Assembly: GCA_963808815.1 (NCBI GenBank)
Contig: CAWEGI010000002.1
Location: forward strand, 62,001 to 126,000
Origin: DATBLE01 sp963808815
GTDB taxonomy: Bacteria; Actinomycetota; Thermoleophilia; Gaiellales; Gaiellaceae
Length of the DNA stretch: 64,000 nt
Reading direction: 5' to 3'
Positions 59,987 to 64,000 of the stretch are shown here, piece by piece. Each line of letters opens with the position of its first letter. The first letter of the stretch is position 1. The position numbers were made by a program, and so were the translations under genes. The notes under the pieces are model-generated. The model was not told where the DNA came from. It searched no databases and saw only the letters and a list, made by a program, of their open reading frames with translations.

Positions 59987-61000
59987 TTGAAGGCGCGTAT
60001 CGCACTCGTCGTGCTGCTCGCAGCCGCCGTGGCAGCGCTCGCCGGGATGGCGAGCGGCAAGAGCCCGTCGGGCTCGACGACAGGCACCGGGACCGTGTTC
60101 CTGCCGAACCCGGTCGCAGAGCTCCAGAACCAGTCGCTGACCGACCAGAAGGACGCCGACTACGCCGCGCTCCAGCCGGCCTACCACACGGTCATGCTCA
60201 CCGACCTCGACCGCAGCGGCACGCTGACCGGACGCTGGGCCCAGATCGTCAGCGAGACGGGCGTTCCGGCCCGCTCGAGCACGAACACCTTCACCTACCA
60301 CCGCAACGACGACCGCTTCGAACAGGTGATGGCCTACTACTGGATCACACGGGCGCAGCTGTACATCCAGAGCCTGGGCTTCGGAACCGGCCGCTACCCA
60401 CCGGTGAACATGCGGTCCCAGCGTGTGCGGATCAACCAGTGGGGCCTGGACAACTCGTTCGCCACCGACCACCCGAAGGACGAGCTGCGCTTCGGCAAGG
60501 GCGGGGTCGACGACGCCGAGGACGCCGAGGTGATCCTCCACGAGTACGGCCACGCCATCCACTTCTCGCAGAACTTCTCGTTTGCGAGCGAAGAGGCGGG
60601 CGCGATCAGCGAGGGTTTCGGCGACTACTGGGCCGCCGACGTCTCCAACATCGTCGCGCCGACGCCCGACCCGGCCTGCATCGCCGACTGGGACTCGACG
60701 TCGTACACGTCAACGACGCCGCACTGCCTCCGTCGGGTGGACACCGACCTGCACTACCCGAGCGACCTGAACGGCGAGGTCCACCACGACGGGCAGATCT
60801 GGTCGCGGGCGCTCTGGGACATCCGCGGCGTGCTCGGCCACGACAAGGCCGACACGATCATCCTCAACGGGCAGTTCGACTTCCTGGGGACGACGATGAC
60901 CGCGCTCGCGCAGAGCACGGTCGCCGCTGCGCAGTCGCTCTACGGGACGAGCGCGGCGAACGCCGTCACACAGGCGTTCGAGGCCCGCGGGATCCTCTAG
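59987..61000 (+). CDS. Secreted gluzincin metallopeptidase (M4/M36-like)
   Basis: 337 residues. Signal peptide KARIALVVLLAAAVAALAGM, a Ser/Thr linker, then RFEQVMAYYWITRAQLYIQS, AEVILHEYGHAIHFSQNFSF (HEYGH) and SEEAGAISEGFGDYWAADVS, where the Glu of GAISEGFGDYW is the third zinc ligand as in M4/M36 enzymes. C-terminal helices (SLYGTSAANAVTQAFEARGI) also fit. TTG 59987 is chosen by GGGGGGAA 3 nt upstream. Likely degrades external protein. Confidence 0.87.
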   Translation: MKARIALVVLLAAAVAALAGMASGKSPSGSTTGTGTVFLPNPVAELQNQSLTDQKDADYAALQPAYHTVMLTDLDRSGTLTGRWAQIVSETGVPARSSTNTFTYHRNDDRFEQVMAYYWITRAQLYIQSLGFGTGRYPPVNMRSQRVRINQWGLDNSFATDHPKDELRFGKGGVDDAEDAEVILHEYGHAIHFSQNFSFASEEAGAISEGFGDYWAADVSNIVAPTPDPACIADWDSTSYTSTTPHCLRRVDTDLHYPSDLNGEVHHDGQIWSRALWDIRGVLGHDKADTIILNGQFDFLGTTMTALAQSTVAAAQSLYGTSAANAVTQAFEARGIL

Positions 61001-61413
61001 CGCGAGAAGGTGCGCGGGCGGAGGTCGCGCCCGCGCACCTTCCGCACGACTTCGAGCCGAAGGCCCCGCCCGACTCGGAGCAGGTAAGCGGTCTCGCCTT
61101 CGGGCCGGTCCACGTCGACCGCGATCTCGGGCCTCGACAGACCGTCACGGGCGCCCGCCCGCAGCCAGCGAACCCGCGATCCCGACAGTTCCCGCAGCTT
61201 GACGATCCGCGGCGGATCGAACCGCGAGTCGACGACGTTCACGGTCACGGTGTGAGAGGTCGGGTCGCGGTTGACGACGATGCCCTCGACGACGGGCGTG
61301 CCGAGCACGTCAGCCGCCCGCCAGGTGACGATCGGCCCGGGGACGCCGGCGCGCTGGATCCAGGCCGGCGGCTGGGCGAAGACGAGCGCGAGGGCGGCGG
61401 CGAGGAGAGGCAT
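60997..61413 (-). CDS. Secreted beta-rich protein of unknown function
   Basis: 138 residues. Short signal MPLLAAALALVFAQP, then WIQRAGVPGPIVTWRAADVL, VEGIVVNRDPTSHTVTVNVV, EIAVDVDRPEGETAYLLRVG and a basic end. Alternating strands suggest an Ig-like or small beta sandwich. Convergent with the metallopeptidase (4-bp overlap). Not recognised. Confidence 0.65.
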   Translation of the reverse strand: MPLLAAALALVFAQPPAWIQRAGVPGPIVTWRAADVLGTPVVEGIVVNRDPTSHTVTVNVVDSRFDPPRIVKLRELSGSRVRWLRAGARDGLSRPEIAVDVDRPEGETAYLLRVGRGLRLEVVRKVRGRDLRPRTFSR

Positions 61414-61439
61414 GCGGCGATCCTACGTCAGCGCCGAAA

Positions 61440-61453
61440 CGAACACTTGTTCG
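61440..61453. promoter_or_regulatory. LexA (SOS) box at the lhr promoter
   Basis: CGAAC-ACTT-GTTCG, a full 5-bp-arm palindrome in the layout of the actinobacterial LexA box. Its right arm overlaps the -35 below. Confidence 0.7.
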
Positions 61454-61475
61454 TATGCGATGCAGGCGATACCCT
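61447..61475 (+). promoter_or_regulatory. Promoter of lhr
   Basis: -35 TTGTTC (61447-61452), 17-bp spacer, -10 TACCCT (61470-61475), with ATG 61483 only 7 nt downstream: a leaderless promoter whose -35 lies inside the LexA box. Confidence 0.65.
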
Positions 61476-61482
61476 TGGGACG

Positions 61483-64000
61483 ATGAGCGCGCTCGACCTG
61501 TTCTCCCCGGTGACGCGCGACTGGTTCGAGCGGGCGTTTGCCGGGCCGACGCCCGCACAGGAGGCCGGCTGGCCGGCGATCGCCTCTCGCGAGCACACGC
61601 TGATCCAGGCGCCGACCGGCTCGGGGAAGACGCTCGCCGCCTTCCTGTACGGGATCGACCGGCTGAACGAGGCGCCCGGCGAGGGACTCAGGCTGCTCTA
61701 CGTCTCGCCGCTGAAGGCGCTGAACTACGACGTCGAGCGCAACCTGCGCGGCCCGTTGGCCGGTCTCCAGTCGGCGCTGACCGTCGCCGTTCGCACGGGC
61801 GACACGCCGCAGAAGGAGCGGGCCGCGATGTTGCGCAAGCCGCCCGACATCCTGATCACCACGCCCGAGTCGCTGTTCCTGCTCCTCACCTCCCAGGGTC
61901 GCGACATGCTCGGGAGCGTCCGCACGCTGATCCTCGACGAGGTGCATGCCGTTGCAGGCACCAAACGGGGCGCCCACCTCTCGCTCTCGGTCGAGCGGCT
62001 CGACCGGCTCGTCGCCGAGCCCGTCCAGCGCGTCGGGCTGTCCGCGACGCAACGCCCGCTCGAGGAGATCGGCCGCTTCGTAGCGGGGGCACGGCCGATC
62101 CGGCTCGTCGACGCCGGCACCCGCAAGGAGCTCGACCTGCGGGTCGTCGTCCCGGTGGAAGACATGCGCGAGCCGGGCGCCGGACCCAGCGGCGCCGAAG
62201 CGCCGCGGTTCTTCGGCCGGGCGTCGTCGGCTTGGCCGACGACGCTTCCAGCCCCGTGCAGACCGATCCGCTGCTCGGCACGGGTGCCGAGGGAGTGGCC
62301 ACGACCTCGATCTGGCCGTCCATCTACCCCGAGCTGCTGAGGCTGGTCGAGGAGCACCGCTCGACCATCGTCTTCGTCAACAACCGCCGCCTCGCCGAGC
62401 GGCTGGCGCTGCGCCTCAACGAGCTGGCGGAGAACGAGATCGCGCGCGCCCACCACGGCTCGCTGGCCCGGGAGCAGCGGGTCGAGGTGGAGGAGCTGCT
62501 CAAGCGCGGCGAGATCCCCTGCCTGGTGGCGACCTCGTCGCTCGAGCTCGGCATCGACATGGGCGCAGTCGATCTGGTGATCCAGGTCGAGAGCCCGAAG
62601 TCGGTCGCCCGGGGCCTACAGCGGATCGGCCGTGCCGGCCACGAGCTCGGGGCGACCTCGAAGGGCCGGATCTTCCCGAAGTTCCGCGCCGACCTGCTCG
62701 AGTCGGCGGTGGTCGCGGAGCGGATGCTCGCCGGGGAAATCGAGGAGACGGTCATCCCGAAGAACCCGCTCGACGTGCTCGCCCAGCAGATCGTGGCGGT
62801 CGCGGCGCAGGAGGAGATCGAGGTGGGCGAGCTGCACGACCTCGTCCGCGGCGCGTATCCATTCGCCGACCTCTCCCGCGCGCAGCTCGAGAACGTCCTC
62901 GACATGCTCTCGGGCCGCTACCCCTCGGACGAGTTCGCGGAGCTGAGACCGCGGATCGTCTGGGACCGCACCGGCGGCACGATCCGGGGGCGCGAGGGTG
63001 CCCGCCGGCTCGCCGTCACGAACGCCGGCACTATCCCCGACCGCGGCCTCTTCGGCGTCCACCTCGTCGACGGCGGCGGCCGCGTCGGCGAGCTCGACGA
63101 GGAGATGGTGTACGAGGCCCGCGCCGGGCAGACCTTCCTGCTCGGCGCCTCCAGCTGGCGGATCGAGGAGATCACACGCGACCGCGTGCTGGTCACGCCG
63201 GCGCCTGGCGTGCCCGGAGCGGTGCCGTTCTGGAAGGGCGAGGGCGTCGGCCGGCCGTATGAGCTCGGTGAGCAGATCGGGCGCGCCTCGCGAGAACTAT
63301 CAGCGCTTTCGGAAGCGAAAGCGCTGAAGAGGTTGCGGGAACGCCACATGCTGGACGAGCGTGCGGCCTCCAATCTGCTCGTCTTTCTCCACGAGCAGGA
63401 AGCCGCCACGGGAGCCATTCCGAGCGACAGGACGATCGTGGTCGAGCGCTTCCGCGACGAGATCGGCGACTGGCGGGTCTGCATCCTCACGCCGTTCGGC
63501 GCCCGAGTGCACGCGCCGTGGGCGATGGCGGCCGGCGCACGGCTACGCGACGCGCTCGGCCTCGAGGCGCAGTTCATCTGGTCCGACGACGGTATCGCCT
63601 TCCACCTGCCCGACGCGGACGTGCCTCCTCCGACCGAGGAGCTCGTCCCCGACCCCGACGAGCTCGAGGACCTGGTCGTCGCCGAGGTCGGGCAGTCGGC
63701 GCTGTTCGGCTCGCGCTTCCGCGAAAACGCCGGCCGGGCGCTGCTGATCCCGCGCCGCCGCCCGGGGGAACGGACGCCGCTCTGGCAGCAACGGCTGAAG
63801 GCCCAGTCGCTGCTCCAGGTTGCGCGCCGCTATCCCGCGTTCCCGATCGTGCTGGAGACGTACCGGGAGTGCCTCCAGGACGTCTTCGACCTGCCGGCGC
63901 TCCAACAGCTGCTCCGCGCGGTCCGTTCGCGCACGATCGACGTCGTCGACGTCGAGACTTCCTCCGCCTCGCCGTACTCGGCCTCACTGCTCTTCGACTA
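61483..64000 (+). CDS. lhr: Lhr-type ATP-dependent DNA helicase, runs off the window (one frameshift)
   Basis: At least 839 residues. SF2 motifs: REHTLIQAPTGSGKTLAAFL (Walker A), LYVSPLKALNYDVERNLRG, LITTPESLFLLL, LILDEVHAVAGTKRGAHLSL (DEVH), VGLSATQRPLEEIGRFV. After a frameshift near 62218: RSTIVFVNNRRLAERLALRL, VATSSLELGIDMGAVDLVIQ, SVARGLQRIGRAGHELGATS, then the winged-helix/beta-barrel Lhr core. Lhr unwinds DNA or RNA-DNA hybrids in repair. The joint holds two palindromes (about 62190-62245). No stop before the window end. Confidence 0.93.

Overview
This is a G+C-rich chromosomal window (roughly 70% G+C by eye) from an actinobacterium. Gene content points to a deep-branching Actinomycetota lineage such as Thermoleophilia: a Mec/CysO/CysM sulfur-carrier route, a DUF501 gene beside eno and an ftsB-like gene, an Rv2578c-type radical SAM protein, many GTG/TTG starts and very common leaderless promoters. 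The class-level placement is inference. I see no prophage, insertion sequence or CRISPR array. One tRNA (Gln, TTG) lies at 8558-8631.

The reading frame is often broken, densely in 1-9.3 kb and sparsely after (about 14.0, 14.57, 35.08, 35.63, 36.22, 37.73, 57.2 and 62.2 kb). Where I reconstructed the join, most breaks are one extra base, usually G beside another G/C, in otherwise intact conserved housekeeping genes. I read them as sequence errors, not gene decay, and annotate across them.

Layout. 0-8.5 kb: LCP cell-wall ligase (minus, cut by the window edge), ROK glucokinase, rsmI, an M23 peptidase, then metG-tatD-rsmA-ispE with stop/start overlaps. 8.5-11.4 kb: tRNA-Gln, glmU-prs, a 58-residue zinc-ribbon protein. 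12-24 kb: rplY-pth, two membrane proteins, and a long run mfd - SurA-like lipoprotein - PrsA-like foldase - mazG - eno - pyk - ftsB - DUF501. 24-29 kb: membrane proteins, GDPD, L,D-transpeptidase, and a TlpA-CcmH-CcdA thiol/cytochrome c group. 29-37 kb: ferredoxin, RskA-type protein, VOC protein, FAD oxidoreductase, a zincin, a NarL-type two-component pair, a radical SAM protein divergent from an MBL hydrolase, and a CorC-type transporter. 37-42.7 kb: ADH, sugar-binding protein, MFS transporter, DJ-1 protein, degenerate MBL and two tandem cupredoxins. 42.8-45.6 kb (minus): JAMM peptidase, CysM, and a rhodanese-E1-CysO fusion. 45.7-49.3 kb: TPR protein, primary sigma factor, M20 peptidase. 49-54 kb: HxlR, PHP phosphatase, creatininase, amidohydrolase, acyl-CoA dehydrogenase. 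54-58 kb: SoxR divergent from a split transketolase, then MntR-MntH. 58-64 kb: secreted protein, NUDIX, HhH-GPD, a gluzincin, and an Lhr helicase running off the window.

The most noteworthy points are: (1) an 81-bp repeat at two stop/start junctions (tatD/rsmA and prsA/mazG) that supplies the start codon and N-terminal leader of both downstream genes and keeps its hairpin by compensatory change, with a short third copy at 23.6 kb; (2) the rhodanese-E1-CysO fusion ending in GG-AHG beside a JAMM peptidase, with an internal Shine-Dalgarno and GTG that could also release free CysO; (3) a textbook SoxR promoter (19-bp spacer) in front of a split transketolase; (4) LexA-type boxes at the promoters of lhr and the radical SAM gene; (5) at least 22 genes with a -10 hexamer ending 6-7 nt before the start codon.
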